Assembly: GCA_030055465.1 (NCBI GenBank)
Contig: JASFYF010000001.1
Location: forward strand, 634,447-698,446
Reading direction: 5' to 3'
From: Candidatus Nezhaarchaeota archaeon
GTDB taxonomy: Archaea; Thermoproteota; Methanomethylicia; Nezhaarchaeales; WYZ-LMO8
Length of the DNA stretch: 64,000 nucleotides
In this document: piece after piece, positions 38,791-48,325 of the stretch
Layout of the letters: every line of letters begins with the position of its first letter
Numbering within the stretch: position 1 is the stretch's first letter
Translations under genes and position numbers: made by a program
The notes under the pieces: model-generated
What the model was told of the DNA's origin: nothing
Seen by the model: the letters and a program-made list of their open reading frames with translations, nothing else
Databases searched by the model: none

Positions 38791-39601
38791 GAATACGGAC
38801 GTCGTAGAACTTCCTATAAAACTCGCTCCTGAGGTCTTTTATCCTCATGAATTCCACGTACATCGATGAGCTCGCTATTTCTATGGTGCTTTTCGCCTTC
38901 ACGAGCTCCGTGAAGGTTCCATCAGAGTACACAGCCGCCCCCCTCCTCTCATCCTTCGGAAACGAAACTTGGATCACGCTGTTCTGAGGAAGCACAAGAG
39001 GCCTTACACCCAGCTTTAAGGGGTTCAGCACCGTCACAACGATGCATTGAACGAGTGGATCGACGAGCGGCCCCCCTGCTGAAACCACGTAAGCCGATGA
39101 GCCGACGGTTGTGGACACCAAGGCGCCGTCGGCTTTACCGCTAAACACGCCAACTCCATCGGATTTGAGCGTGAAGCCCACAACTTTAGCCAGCTTAGAG
39201 GTGAAGATTAACACATCGTTAAGAGCCTGACCCCTCTCGACGCCATCAATCTTAACCGAGAGCAGGTTAGCCCTTTGCAGATAGTAGTCGCCGGCCAACA
39301 CCTTATCTAAAAATTTAGGAACCTCGTTAACTTCAACCTCGCAAAGGAAACCCATAAAGCCCATGTTTATCCCAAGTATTTTGAGGGGGGGCTTCAACCT
39401 CTTCACGGTCCATAATATCGTCCCATCGCCGCCTACGGTTATTATGAAATCGGCTTTCTTCAGGGCGTCCAGGGTGGACGAAGCCCCTCTAACCTCTGGA
39501 TTTCTGCAGAGCCCTGCCACAGCCTCATCGACTAGTACTTTAACGCCCCTATTCGTTAATCGGAGGAATATATCCTCAACTAACCTTAGAGCATCCTTCA
39601 A
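38771..39601 (-). CDS. nadK: NAD kinase
   Basis: FIITVGGDGTILWTVK, ILGINMGFMGFLCEV, ALNDVLI, STTVGSSAYVVSAGGPLV. Confidence 0.95.
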   Translation of the reverse strand: MKDALRLVEDIFLRLTNRGVKVLVDEAVAGLCRNPEVRGASSTLDALKKADFIITVGGDGTILWTVKRLKPPLKILGINMGFMGFLCEVEVNEVPKFLDKVLAGDYYLQRANLLSVKIDGVERGQALNDVLIFTSKLAKVVGFTLKSDGVGVFSGKADGALVSTTVGSSAYVVSAGGPLVDPLVQCIVVTVLNPLKLGVRPLVLPQNSVIQVSFPKDERRGAAVYSDGTFTELVKAKSTIEIASSSMYVEFMRIKDLRSEFYRKFYDVRIRGGKEA

Positions 39602-39677
39602 GTCCTTTCTAGCTACTATTCCTACGCATTGAACGCTTAACTTTCATCACCTGACGCCGTCGAGGTTCAGGGAGCAC

Positions 39678-40076
39678 CTACCTTGTCCGCACTATCTTCC
39701 TCCTTCCGAGGATCTCCCAAACCTCTACCTCTGTTCCCACTGAGAGCTTGTCAGCTATCTGAGGGTCTATGGTATCCTTGGACACCTCATACGACTCGTA
39801 GCTCGATAAATCCATTATCTGGATTGAAGAAGGCATAATCGATATTACTTGAGCAACCTTTTTGTCGACCACAGGTACATCGACTTTTTGGTCTACAGGT
39901 ACAACTATGCTCCTCTTAACGCCATCAAATATCCCCATGGCGGTTATGCGCACCTTGGCTGACCCGTGCTTTCCGGGTTTCGATTTTTCAGCCTCAACTA
40001 TCCTGCATGGCTCACCGTCGATTACGACATAGGACCCCTCTTTGAGGGAACCTGCATCTACCGGTCTCTTCGACAT
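39678..40076 (-). CDS. eif5a: translation initiation factor 5A
   Basis: MSKRPVDAGSLKEGSYVVIDGEPCRIVEAEKSKPGKHGSAKVRITAMGIFDG (hypusination loop KPGKHGSAK). Confidence 0.97.
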   Translation of the reverse strand: MSKRPVDAGSLKEGSYVVIDGEPCRIVEAEKSKPGKHGSAKVRITAMGIFDGVKRSIVVPVDQKVDVPVVDKKVAQVISIMPSSIQIMDLSSYESYEVSKDTIDPQIADKLSVGTEVEVWEILGRRKIVRTR

Positions 40077-40208
40077 CTTGTAGCCTCCCTCAGCTGGGCA
40101 GAGAAGGTACTCTCTATTCATTTTTAAATTTTTACCAAGCAACGTCGTAGCTGTACAGTAGCCCCCTTCTCTATTGCTAGGAATTAGGCACATGTATGGA
40201 AGAAAACC

Positions 40209-40814
40209 TTAATAGGCACCGTCGGACGAACCTACGGTCCCTTCGTAACCATTGCTGTACTTGTTTAACAGGTACTTCACCATCTTTTCAAAAGCCCTCC
40301 TTCTATGCGATATCTTGTTCTTGAAGCTGGGATGCAGCTGCGCGTAGGTCAACCCTCCCAGACCATTAGGCTCGAATATAGGATCAAACCCCCATGAGGC
40401 CCCCTTAGCTTTGTACGCTATTTTCCCTTTCACTTCACCTATGAATACGAGCCTCCTCCTCCCGTCGTGAAATACGGCTGCCGACTTGAACGTGGCCCTC
40501 CTGTTCCTCACGTTCCTCATGATCTTTAGTATTCCATCGCAGCCTATGGTCTTAAAAACATAGGAGGAGTAGGGGCCTGGGAAACCGTTCAGCGAGTCTA
40601 TAAATAAGCCGGCGTCTTCCACTATGACTGGCCTTCTTAGCTTCCTATAGGCCTCTTTAGCCCTGAACATGGCTACTTCGCTTAAATCTTCGGCTTGGAT
40701 TTCTGGGACGCTCAAGAGTGCTACCTCCACTTTCACGCCCAGCTCCTCTAGGATTGAGGTGCTTTCGCTCACCTTGTGAGGGTTGTTGCTCACGTAGAAT
40801 GTGTTGAGCTTCAT
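40209..40814 (-). CDS. rdgB: XTP/dITP diphosphatase (RdgB/HAM1)
   Basis: FYVSNNPHKVSES, PVIVEDAGLFIDSLNGFPGPYSSYV, GASWGFDPIFEPNG, KNKISHRRRAFEK. Confidence 0.95.
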   Translation of the reverse strand: MKLNTFYVSNNPHKVSESTSILEELGVKVEVALLSVPEIQAEDLSEVAMFRAKEAYRKLRRPVIVEDAGLFIDSLNGFPGPYSSYVFKTIGCDGILKIMRNVRNRRATFKSAAVFHDGRRRLVFIGEVKGKIAYKAKGASWGFDPIFEPNGLGGLTYAQLHPSFKNKISHRRRAFEKMVKYLLNKYSNGYEGTVGSSDGAY

Positions 40815-40903
40815 ACTTTACAGACTACTGCGCGCAATATTTATGTGCATCCTTCATAGACTCTTCTTGCTTGAAGGGTAGCAGAAAGTAAGGTGGTAGC
40901 GCT

Positions 40904-41350
40904 ATGCGCAAAAGCAGGAAGAAGGGCTCTTCGCATTCCACACGACCCATAACAAGCGAAGTTGCCGCAAAGGTGAGGCTATCAGAAGAAGAGGTCGTAT
41001 CTCTAATAATCGATTACGCTAAAAAGGGGCACAAACCATCAATGATAGGCATGATACTGAGAGATCAGCACGGCATCGCCCTGACGAAGCCATTAATAGG
41101 CAAGAAAATCACGGAGCTGCTTTCAGAAAAGGGGTTAGCTCCCTCCACACCTGAAGACCTTCTCAACTTGATAAAGAAAGCCACGAGGATCAGGCGACAC
41201 CTCGAGGAACATCCAAAGGACTTCTTCTCTCTAAGAGGACTTCAGCTGACGGAGTCCAAGATTCACAGGCTTGCGAAGTACTACAAGCGGAGGAGATTGC
41301 TGCCACCTGATTGGAGATATGAACCCTCTAAGATGAGCCTAGCATCCTGA
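40904..41350 (+). CDS. rps15: 30S ribosomal protein uS15
   Basis: GHKPSMIGMILRDQHGIALTKPLIGKKI...KDFFSLRGLQLTESKIHRLAKYYKRRRLLPPDWRYEP. Confidence 0.97.
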   Translation: MRKSRKKGSSHSTRPITSEVAAKVRLSEEEVVSLIIDYAKKGHKPSMIGMILRDQHGIALTKPLIGKKITELLSEKGLAPSTPEDLLNLIKKATRIRRHLEEHPKDFFSLRGLQLTESKIHRLAKYYKRRRLLPPDWRYEPSKMSLAS

Positions 41351-41370
41351 TTCTCAAAGCTGAGTATTGT

Positions 41371-42828
41371 ATGTCCTCCACGGGCAAGAGTCAAGATGCA
41401 GCTCAACTGCGCGAGGCTTCTTCACGTATAGCTGAGCACATAGAAAAGAGCCCGATGGACCTGTGCGTGATAATCACCCACTATGATGCCGATGGATTGG
41501 CGGCGGCTTCTATAATCGCAAGGGCATTAACTAAGCTCGAGAGATCGTTTATTGTTAGGGTAATAGATCAAGCTGACGAAGAAACGTTAGGTAGCGTACC
41601 TAGAGGCGACTACTACATATTTACGGATTTGGGCAGCTCTGCCATAGACATCGTGGTTAGGCTAGGACTCAAACCCGCCAGCATAATAGACCACCACGAA
41701 CCTAACGATGTAAAGGAAGGCGTCAAAGACGTTCAAGAGCTAAACCCCCACCGCGCAGGGATTGATGGAGGAAGAGAGGTCAGCGCATCGGGGTTAGCGT
41801 ACCTAGTATCTAAATCCATGGGCGTTGAAGATTCTGTGGCCCCCTATCTGGCGATAGCTGGTGCTGTCGGTGATCGACAAGAAAACAGCGCTCAAGGATT
41901 CATGGGCATTAATAGGATAATAGTCGAAGAGGCCGTGGGCAAGGGTTTAATAAAGAAGACCGTTGGGCTACGGCTCTACGGCGTTCCAAAGCAACCGCTT
42001 GTAAAGTCACTTGTTTACACGGTTGACCCGGTACTTCCAGGCCTAACTTACGACGAAGCTGCATGCCAGCGATTCCTTGAAAGCACGGGGATACCGTTAA
42101 AGAAGCCTGACGGCTCTCCAACAACTTACCGAGATCTAAGCATAGAGGATATCTCAAAGCTGGCTACAAACCTTGTAAAGCACATGCTAAGCAAGGGGCT
42201 GAGCGCGAAGGTAGCTGACATGCTCTTCGGGCACCTCTACGAATACCTACTTGAACCTGAGCCTTCACCGCTTAGATACGCGCATGAATACGCACAGGTG
42301 CTGAATGCATGCGGCAGGCTCAGGAGACATGGAATAGGGCTTGCGCTATGTCTTGGCGATAGGGAGAAGGCCTTAAGCCAAGCAGAGCTAATTTCCTCCG
42401 AGTATAGGAGGAGGCTTGCTCAATACATTTCGCTTCTACGAAATGATGCGTCGTATGTGAGACAACTCAATAACATACAGATCATGAGGCTAAACGGCAT
42501 TGTCGACGATAGGATCATAGGTGCCATTGCCTCAATCGCCTTGTCTTCCTATCTCTGCAACCCTGATAAGCCGCTGATAGCGGCGACGACGTCCTCCCAA
42601 GGAAAAGTCAAGATCTCCGCCAGAATGCAGGAGATGCTGTTGAAGCGAGGCATAGACTTGGGCCTCGCAGTCAAGCATGCAGCTGAACTTGTCGGAGGGA
42701 GCGGGGGAGGCCACAGCACCGCAGCTGGCGCGCTGATACCGGCTGACTCGTTGGATGATTTTATAAAAACCGTGGATTCGCTCATTGGAAAGCCAGCAAA
42801 GCAGGGCTCCGATCCGTGTAGCCTTTAA
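41371..42828 (+). CDS. recJ: RecJ-like DHH/DHHA1 exonuclease (archaeal GAN type)
   Basis: VIITHYDADGLAAASII, YYIFTDLGSSAIDI, SIIDHHEP, C-terminal GGSGGGHSTAAGALIP. Confidence 0.92.
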   Translation: MSSTGKSQDAAQLREASSRIAEHIEKSPMDLCVIITHYDADGLAAASIIARALTKLERSFIVRVIDQADEETLGSVPRGDYYIFTDLGSSAIDIVVRLGLKPASIIDHHEPNDVKEGVKDVQELNPHRAGIDGGREVSASGLAYLVSKSMGVEDSVAPYLAIAGAVGDRQENSAQGFMGINRIIVEEAVGKGLIKKTVGLRLYGVPKQPLVKSLVYTVDPVLPGLTYDEAACQRFLESTGIPLKKPDGSPTTYRDLSIEDISKLATNLVKHMLSKGLSAKVADMLFGHLYEYLLEPEPSPLRYAHEYAQVLNACGRLRRHGIGLALCLGDREKALSQAELISSEYRRRLAQYISLLRNDASYVRQLNNIQIMRLNGIVDDRIIGAIASIALSSYLCNPDKPLIAATTSSQGKVKISARMQEMLLKRGIDLGLAVKHAAELVGGSGGGHSTAAGALIPADSLDDFIKTVDSLIGKPAKQGSDPCSL

Positions 42829-43014
42829 CAATCACGGGCAGCCCTTGAGTATTGGAGCAATAACCCTTCAACTGAAGGTAACAAATTAACGGGTTATATG
42901 AGGAAAGTTTATACATGATTGCACGCGTTTGCTTCGCGTTAAAGGCTCTGTTGCAGTCCTTTTGGTTGAGATCGATTGACTACCGAGAACAGCTAAAAAC
43001 CGAGGTGAAGGTTC

Positions 43015-43296
43015 TTGAGAGGCGGGTTGCCTAAGCTGCGCGTGACGGTGGAGGTTCGAATATACGCATCGAATATGGTGGAAACACTTGTAGATGCCAT
43101 CAAACCTGACAACGTCGGCATCCCACAAGGCATGAGGCTCTGCACGAGAATAGATGAAGAAAGCGGCAACTACCTTAAGATAAGGGTTGATCATCACAAA
43201 ATACCTCCCCTGCTAAACACCTTGAATGACCTCTTCTCCTGCATTCAACCAGCATTTAAGCTTCTCAGCGAGTTAACCTTGCAAAGGCATGGTTGA
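43015..43296 (+). CDS. KEOPS subunit Pcc1-like protein (copy A)
   Basis: LRVTVEVRIYASNMVETLVDAIKPDNVGIPQGMRLCTRI...LKIRVDHHKIPPLLNTLNDLFSCIQ; located between recJ and rps3ae. Confidence 0.78.
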   Translation: MRGGLPKLRVTVEVRIYASNMVETLVDAIKPDNVGIPQGMRLCTRIDEESGNYLKIRVDHHKIPPLLNTLNDLFSCIQPAFKLLSELTLQRHG

Positions 43297-43363
43297 AAAA
43301 ATTTAAATTGTCGTTTCATCGTCTCTACGATATATCACCGCCTCTCCAGAAATAAAAAGTAGG

Positions 43364-43996
43364 GTGTCTTCTGTGTCTTCAAGAAAAGCTAAGGCGCTGA
43401 GGGCCCAGCCGAAGGCGTGGGTCACAATAGTAGCGCCTAAATGTTTCGGCTACACGGAGATAGGAAAGGCGCTTGTACCTTCCCCGGATAGGGCCATTAA
43501 GAGAACAGTTTGGACGACTCTCTACGCTATAACGAACGACTTTGCTCATCAACACATAAAATTGCTCTTCCAAATAATCAAGGTTGAAGGCGATAAAGCC
43601 TACACGATATTTAAAGGTCACTCTTTGGCAAGAGATTATATTAGGAGCCTGATCAGAAGAGGGTCCTCGAGGATCGCCAGTATATTTAACGTTCAGACGA
43701 AGGACGGTTACAGCTTGAGGATATCCATGTTGGCAGTGACCGTGAGGAGGGCTAAGACATCCCAGAAGTCGATGATAAGGAAGGCGATGAGGGATGTGGT
43801 TGCGCAGCGCGCCTCAGAGCTAAACTTCGAGGACTTCGTTCAGGAACTCACGTTGGGCAAGGTTCCATCCGATGCTTACAACAACGCCAAGAAAATATAC
43901 CCACTAAGAAAAGTAGAGGCCATGAAAAGTAAGCTTCTTCGAGTACCCCCCGAAAGCGAGGAGGCCAAAGTCCTCTACCAGTCTATTTCCATTTAA
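43364..43996 (+). CDS. rps3ae: 30S ribosomal protein eS1 (S3Ae)
   Basis: WVTIVAPKCFGYTEIGKALVPSPDRAIKRTVWTTLYAITNDFAHQHIKLLFQI...HSLARDYIRSLIRRGSSRI. Confidence 0.96.
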   Translation: MSSVSSRKAKALRAQPKAWVTIVAPKCFGYTEIGKALVPSPDRAIKRTVWTTLYAITNDFAHQHIKLLFQIIKVEGDKAYTIFKGHSLARDYIRSLIRRGSSRIASIFNVQTKDGYSLRISMLAVTVRRAKTSQKSMIRKAMRDVVAQRASELNFEDFVQELTLGKVPSDAYNNAKKIYPLRKVEAMKSKLLRVPPESEEAKVLYQSISI

Positions 43997-44025
43997 AGGG
44001 CGAGGAGCTTACAGCGGCGTCGTAG

Positions 44026-45582
44026 ATGGGCCTTGAAAAGAAGGTAACCTTCTCGGAGTATAACGCGATAAGGAAAAGCTGGAATAAAAGCCTCTTAAAG
44101 GTAGCAATATGTTATCCCAATGTTTACAGGGCTGGCATGGCTGGACTCACGGTTCAACAGCTCTACTATCTCTTCAACCTGGACGACGAGGTTTTATGTG
44201 AGCGCTGCTTCTTAAGTAAGAACCCTAAGACAGTGGAGAGCAGCGCGAACCTTAAGGCCTTCGACGTTGTGGCGTTCACGTTGCAATACGAAGAGGACTA
44301 CATGAACGCACTCAGGATGTTAATCAATTCCGGCATAAACCCTTTAGCCGATGCTCGCCCAGAATCAGATCCCTTAATTATAGCTGGTGGCCAAGCTGTA
44401 TCGGCAAACCCTCTACCCCTCTCCAGGATATTCGATTGTATATTCATAGGTGAACTTGAACCGGAGCTGCAGATGGTTTTAGATGCGCTGAAAGGGCGTA
44501 GAACCAAAAGCAGCAGATTGAGAGAACTATGTGAATTGGACTGCATCTACCACCCTGGCAAGAACTATGTTAAGAGATCCGTGGCGCTAAACCTTGACGA
44601 AACCCCCCACATAACCTCTCAAATTATGCCTTGCCTCGGTGAGGCCCTTGTTGACCCCGTATTTTCCTCCTCCTCTTACGTAGAGATCTCTAGATCTTGC
44701 GGTAGGAGGTGTCGTTTCTGCTTAGTCTCGTGGACCAATGGACCGTTCCGTTTCAGGAGCTTCTCAAAAACCCTGGAACTCGTTGATTTGATAGTGCAGC
44801 GCAGCGCGGGGAAACGCATCACGCTTTTGGGTGCAGGAATATCAGACGTTCCGCATCTTAAAGACATATGCAACGAAATCAGCGGAAAGGGGCTGGAACT
44901 CTCCATTCCATCACTTAGACCTGATGCTATAGATCCCGAACTCCTAGAGCTAATGAAGAGAGGGGGACAGAAAACCTTGGCGCTCGGGGTCGAGTCGCTG
45001 TCAGGGGAGTGCAGGGAGTTTCTCGGTAAACCATACGATGATGATGTATTGGAGAACGTCGTAGAGATGGCGGTAGATGAAGGCTTAGCGGAGGTTAAGC
45101 TGTACCTCATAGCCTGCCTGCCTAGAGAGAATCTAGAGACCGTTAAACCTCTGCTGCAAAGATTGTTTAACTTCCTGAGCAAGGGAAAAACCGTTATTCA
45201 CTTCTCCGTAAACCCGTTAATCCCTAAGCCTAACACCCCGTTCCAATGGCTTCAGCCCCCCAGGCCAAGTACCGTGAAGAGCTGCTACAGTCGCCTTTCA
45301 AAAGCGCTAAGGCATCCGAAAGCGAAAGCGCACTTCTTGAACCCCTATAGGGCATTGGTACAAGCCTTGTTATCACTAGGCAATGATATTCTCGGCCTAC
45401 GCCTTTTAAAGGCTATTGAAGGATCACCGCTCAATTGGCGTTTAACCTCGAAAATACTTTCGAGCGCTTTTGTTGGAGTTAAAGCGGAAAACCCCTGGGA
45501 TATAATCGATTTAGGGTACGATAAGGGAATGTTGAGGGCGAGCTTCGAGCGTGCCATGCAGCTTCTGGGTTTGCACATGTGA
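44026..45582 (+). CDS. radical SAM protein with B12-binding-like N-terminal domain
   Basis: VEISRSCGRRCRFCLVSWTNGPFRFRS (CxxxCxxC cluster) and N-terminal KVAICYPNVYRAGMAGLTVQQLYYLFN. Confidence 0.88.
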   Translation: MGLEKKVTFSEYNAIRKSWNKSLLKVAICYPNVYRAGMAGLTVQQLYYLFNLDDEVLCERCFLSKNPKTVESSANLKAFDVVAFTLQYEEDYMNALRMLINSGINPLADARPESDPLIIAGGQAVSANPLPLSRIFDCIFIGELEPELQMVLDALKGRRTKSSRLRELCELDCIYHPGKNYVKRSVALNLDETPHITSQIMPCLGEALVDPVFSSSSYVEISRSCGRRCRFCLVSWTNGPFRFRSFSKTLELVDLIVQRSAGKRITLLGAGISDVPHLKDICNEISGKGLELSIPSLRPDAIDPELLELMKRGGQKTLALGVESLSGECREFLGKPYDDDVLENVVEMAVDEGLAEVKLYLIACLPRENLETVKPLLQRLFNFLSKGKTVIHFSVNPLIPKPNTPFQWLQPPRPSTVKSCYSRLSKALRHPKAKAHFLNPYRALVQALLSLGNDILGLRLLKAIEGSPLNWRLTSKILSSAFVGVKAENPWDIIDLGYDKGMLRASFERAMQLLGLHM

Positions 45583-45766
45583 GGCGATCGCAAGAGATTA
45601 GATAATACCCGATGTCTTTGTAGCAGGTTTAATATTTCATGGTCGATGCCAATTAAACGAGGTCGGCTTCCGATTTTTCCCAGAACTGCACTTGACGTAC
45701 ATCACATGCCTCAACGCCCCTCAAACGAGTTAATAACATCCCTAGGCCCCCTCATAGGGCTTGAAT

Positions 45767-45795
45767 GATGGCAGAGTCAACATCAGCTCTGCATC
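45767..45795 (+). other. stem-loop between convergent genes (possible terminator or sRNA element)
   Basis: GAT(G)GCAGAG-tcaacatcag-CTCTGCATC: 9 pairs with a 1-nt bulge; a second hairpin CCCTA...TAGGG lies just upstream. Confidence 0.3.
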
Positions 45796-45869
45796 ACATG
45801 AATGGTCGACAATACCTTCAATTGGAAAACCGGTACATCTAGTACACGGAGGGATGTGCAAGACACGGT

Positions 45870-46862
45870 TCATCCTTCTATTTTCTTTAAGGGATATTCA
45901 AGCCTTCCTGCGAGGAGTCTTAGAACTTCTTCTAAGACCTCGTCGCACCTCTTCTGCGAGGTCAAACAAGCGGCACCCGCATGGCCGCCGCCTGATCCGG
46001 AGGCTGCTACCCCCATCTTTTGGAGTTCTCCTCCTAGGTGGAGTCCTGTTGCTTTGATGAAATCGTCGCTAGCCCTTACGCATAGCCTAGAGCCTTCTTT
46101 ACATTCATTGCAGACCGCGGCGATATCTGCTCCAATATCTACTAATGCTCTGGCAGCTGAAGCCTCGTAGGAGCCCACCCTAGACACGGCTACTATCCAC
46201 CTTCCCGCTGAGTACAGCGTAGCCCGCTGAGAGGCCTTCAGCCTAGCGATCTTCTCCGAGTAGTCTAAAGGTAAATATAGGATTGTCGACGCCTCGCTCA
46301 ATGATGCACCTTCAGACAATAGGAATGCCACTTTTTCGCATGTTTTAACTCCACCTATGAGTAGCCTCCTTGAGTCCGAGAGTATCCCAAGCAGCAAACC
46401 CAGAGCCTCTTTTCGGCTCGGTTTTAAGTTCAGGCTTTGCATAACATCGCAAACAACTTCAGCTGTAGCTGTGGCTTCCTCGTCGATTATTTTGATGGCT
46501 TTTTCGGGGATGTTAGGTGATAGTCTATGATGATCTATTATCACTGTGGGCACGTCGTGTTTTACGTCTTTGACTAATGGACCTAGGTGTAGCGGATTGT
46601 TCACGTCGACTAGGACGCATAAGTCATGTTGTGGCAGACTCTCCCGCTCCTCAACTGCTTGTAATAGTTCAAGCCTTTCCAAGACAACTCTCGCTGACGC
46701 GCTCATCCTTGAGGTTACTACGTCAACCTCAATTGAAGAATTTATCCTTTCCAGAATCTTTTTAACGACCCAGCTGCTCAGAACCGCATCTACGTCGCTG
46801 TTTTGGTGGCTTAGAATGACTGCCTTTTTAGAAGCCTTAGCAGCCCTCAATACATCTATCAA
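45870..46862 (-). CDS. DHH family phosphoesterase
   Basis: VILSHQNSDVDAVLSSWVVKK, LCVLVDVNNP, TVIIDHHRL, C-terminal GSGGGHAGAACL. Confidence 0.9.
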   Translation of the reverse strand: MIDVLRAAKASKKAVILSHQNSDVDAVLSSWVVKKILERINSSIEVDVVTSRMSASARVVLERLELLQAVEERESLPQHDLCVLVDVNNPLHLGPLVKDVKHDVPTVIIDHHRLSPNIPEKAIKIIDEEATATAEVVCDVMQSLNLKPSRKEALGLLLGILSDSRRLLIGGVKTCEKVAFLLSEGASLSEASTILYLPLDYSEKIARLKASQRATLYSAGRWIVAVSRVGSYEASAARALVDIGADIAAVCNECKEGSRLCVRASDDFIKATGLHLGGELQKMGVAASGSGGGHAGAACLTSQKRCDEVLEEVLRLLAGRLEYPLKKIEG

Positions 46863-46925
46863 CGTCGTTTCTTCACGGAGAATACCTCATCACTTCTAGC
46901 CTCGCGGGCCTTAAGCGAATGGTGC

Positions 46926-47309
46926 TCATCCGGAGGTTTGGAACCCCGATAGCGATTGACTTAGATCAAGCCTCAACTCCTCAAACCTCTTTCTGGCCTG
47001 CGCCTCCTGCTTTTCCAGCGTCTTTATATGTAGTTCCAGCGTCTCTTTTCTGTCTACAAGCTCTTTGGTCACATTCTCCCTGTTAGCCTTTATCAGCACC
47101 CTACCAGCAAACTTAAAAACCGGAGTTGCATCATCGATGCCCTTAAGCTCCTCCAGCGTCTTCTCGATTTCCCTCAGCTCCAGCTCTAGCTGCTGCCTTC
47201 TAACAAGCAGAGCCTTAATACGCTCCTGTATTTCTTGAAACTGCATGATCTTATGCTGCAACTCAGGGGGTATTTGTGCTTGCATCTTCATCACCCGAAA
47301 CAACTTCAC
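46926..47309 (-). CDS. pfdB: prefoldin beta subunit
   Basis: IPPELQHKIMQFQEIQERIKALLVRRQQLELELREIEKTLEELKGIDDATPVFKFAGRVLIK coiled-coil and hairpin. Confidence 0.94.
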   Translation of the reverse strand: MKLFRVMKMQAQIPPELQHKIMQFQEIQERIKALLVRRQQLELELREIEKTLEELKGIDDATPVFKFAGRVLIKANRENVTKELVDRKETLELHIKTLEKQEAQARKRFEELRLDLSQSLSGFQTSG

Positions 47310-47535
47310 ATATCGCGTTCGTCCACCTTAAATATGAATTCAGCACTGCCCTTAACCGGCTCAGGCTTTTAGAGTAAAATCTTATTATTAACTTTTCCCC
47401 TTCAAAAGTTGCCTTCACGTTAAAGCCCTTGCTTGCACCCTCTACTTCTGGCTTTAGGGCCGAGCATATGGCTTTCTTTAATGCTTTGTCTTCCACGAAT
47501 ATTTCGATGGTTGCGCTATGTTGATGGCAGGACAA
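47263..47535 (-). CDS. KEOPS subunit Pcc1-like protein (copy B)
   Basis: ATIEIFVEDKALKKAICSALKPEVEGASKGFNVKATFEGEKLIIRFYSKSLSRLRAVLNSYLRWTNAICEVV; exosome/prefoldin locus position. Confidence 0.78.
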   Translation of the reverse strand: MSCHQHSATIEIFVEDKALKKAICSALKPEVEGASKGFNVKATFEGEKLIIRFYSKSLSRLRAVLNSYLRWTNAICEVVSGDEDASTNTP

Positions 47536-48097
47536 CGTCCTTCACGCTCAGAGTCGGCCCAAATGGTAGGTTTGCACTTCTATCTATAAACGTTATCTCT
47601 ACGTCGTCCTTCCTAACTTCCACATTCATTATCCACCTGCATTCATCGCATGATTCCTCGCAGCACTCCACGTCAAAGAGCGTCGGGAGAAACCTAGCAA
47701 CTCTAGCTTTCTGACTTGCCCAACCCTTGTACGCAATGGTTATCATCGCCTCTACCGGCGCCCTCACAGTTTTCTCATGCTCCCTCGTTAATTTAACTCC
47801 CGACAAAAGCAATGAACCTAAGTATGCTGTGCCCTCAGCCTCGGTGGCGTAGAAATCCATTTTGCTTGGGTTGCCGCCTCTAGCTTGAACCAAAATTAAC
47901 CTGGTCGCCTTCAATCTCAGGGCAATTTTTATCAGATCGCAGAACCCCTTCTTTCCTCGCGCCACATAACGGCTGGGGGTTAATGCGCGCGCTAAATCGC
48001 GGCAAAAGGTCCGCATTCTATTAGATGGAATGCGGGATGTTGATATTACGCGGTTGCACTTCAATGGAGGAGTTGAAGGTGAATAAAGGCGCCCCAT
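47516..48097 (-). CDS. Brix domain ribosome biogenesis protein (Imp4-like)
   Basis: ISTSRIPSNRMRTFCRDLARALTPSRYVARGKKGFCDLIKIALRLKATRLILVQARGGNPSKMDFY. Confidence 0.9.
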   Translation of the reverse strand: MGRLYSPSTPPLKCNRVISTSRIPSNRMRTFCRDLARALTPSRYVARGKKGFCDLIKIALRLKATRLILVQARGGNPSKMDFYATEAEGTAYLGSLLLSGVKLTREHEKTVRAPVEAMITIAYKGWASQKARVARFLPTLFDVECCEESCDECRWIMNVEVRKDDVEITFIDRSANLPFGPTLSVKDVVLPST

Positions 48098-48325
48098 TTA
48101 TAACCCTGTTATGGGCACGTAAGCTCCTCCAGCGAAGGTTGTTTCGCATTTTTTACAATGCCATATTCCCACGGCTTTGCGCCTCAGCGTGCCCATGGAA
48201 CCGCACTGCGGGCACTTGTGGGGACCCCGTTTCTTAGCCTCTACCTCCGCTACCACCTTGCGGATGGTTGAACCATACCTTGCCCCAAATCTGCCTGTTG
48301 AACCCACCTTTTTAGTTCTTCCCAT
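48098..48325 (-). CDS. rpl37ae: 50S ribosomal protein eL43 (L37Ae)
   Basis: [71 protein letters not shown]. Confidence 0.97.
   Translation of the reverse strand: MGRTKKVGSTGRFGARYGSTIRKVVAEVEAKKRGPHKCPQCGSMGTLRRKAVGIWHCKKCETTFAGGAYVPITGL

Noticed and set aside
42916-43034. 39-aa ORF MIARVCFALKALLQSFWLRSIDYREQLKTEVKVLERRVA overlapping the Pcc1-like start
   Set aside because: Short, no recognisable homology, may be chance; would need conservation evidence.
43379-43621. Antisense ORFs over conserved genes, e.g. 43379..43621 (-), 34973..35605 (+), 52808..53389 (+)
   Set aside because: Fully inside strongly supported genes (rps3ae, MATE, PAPS-reductase-like) and lacking family signatures; shadow ORFs.
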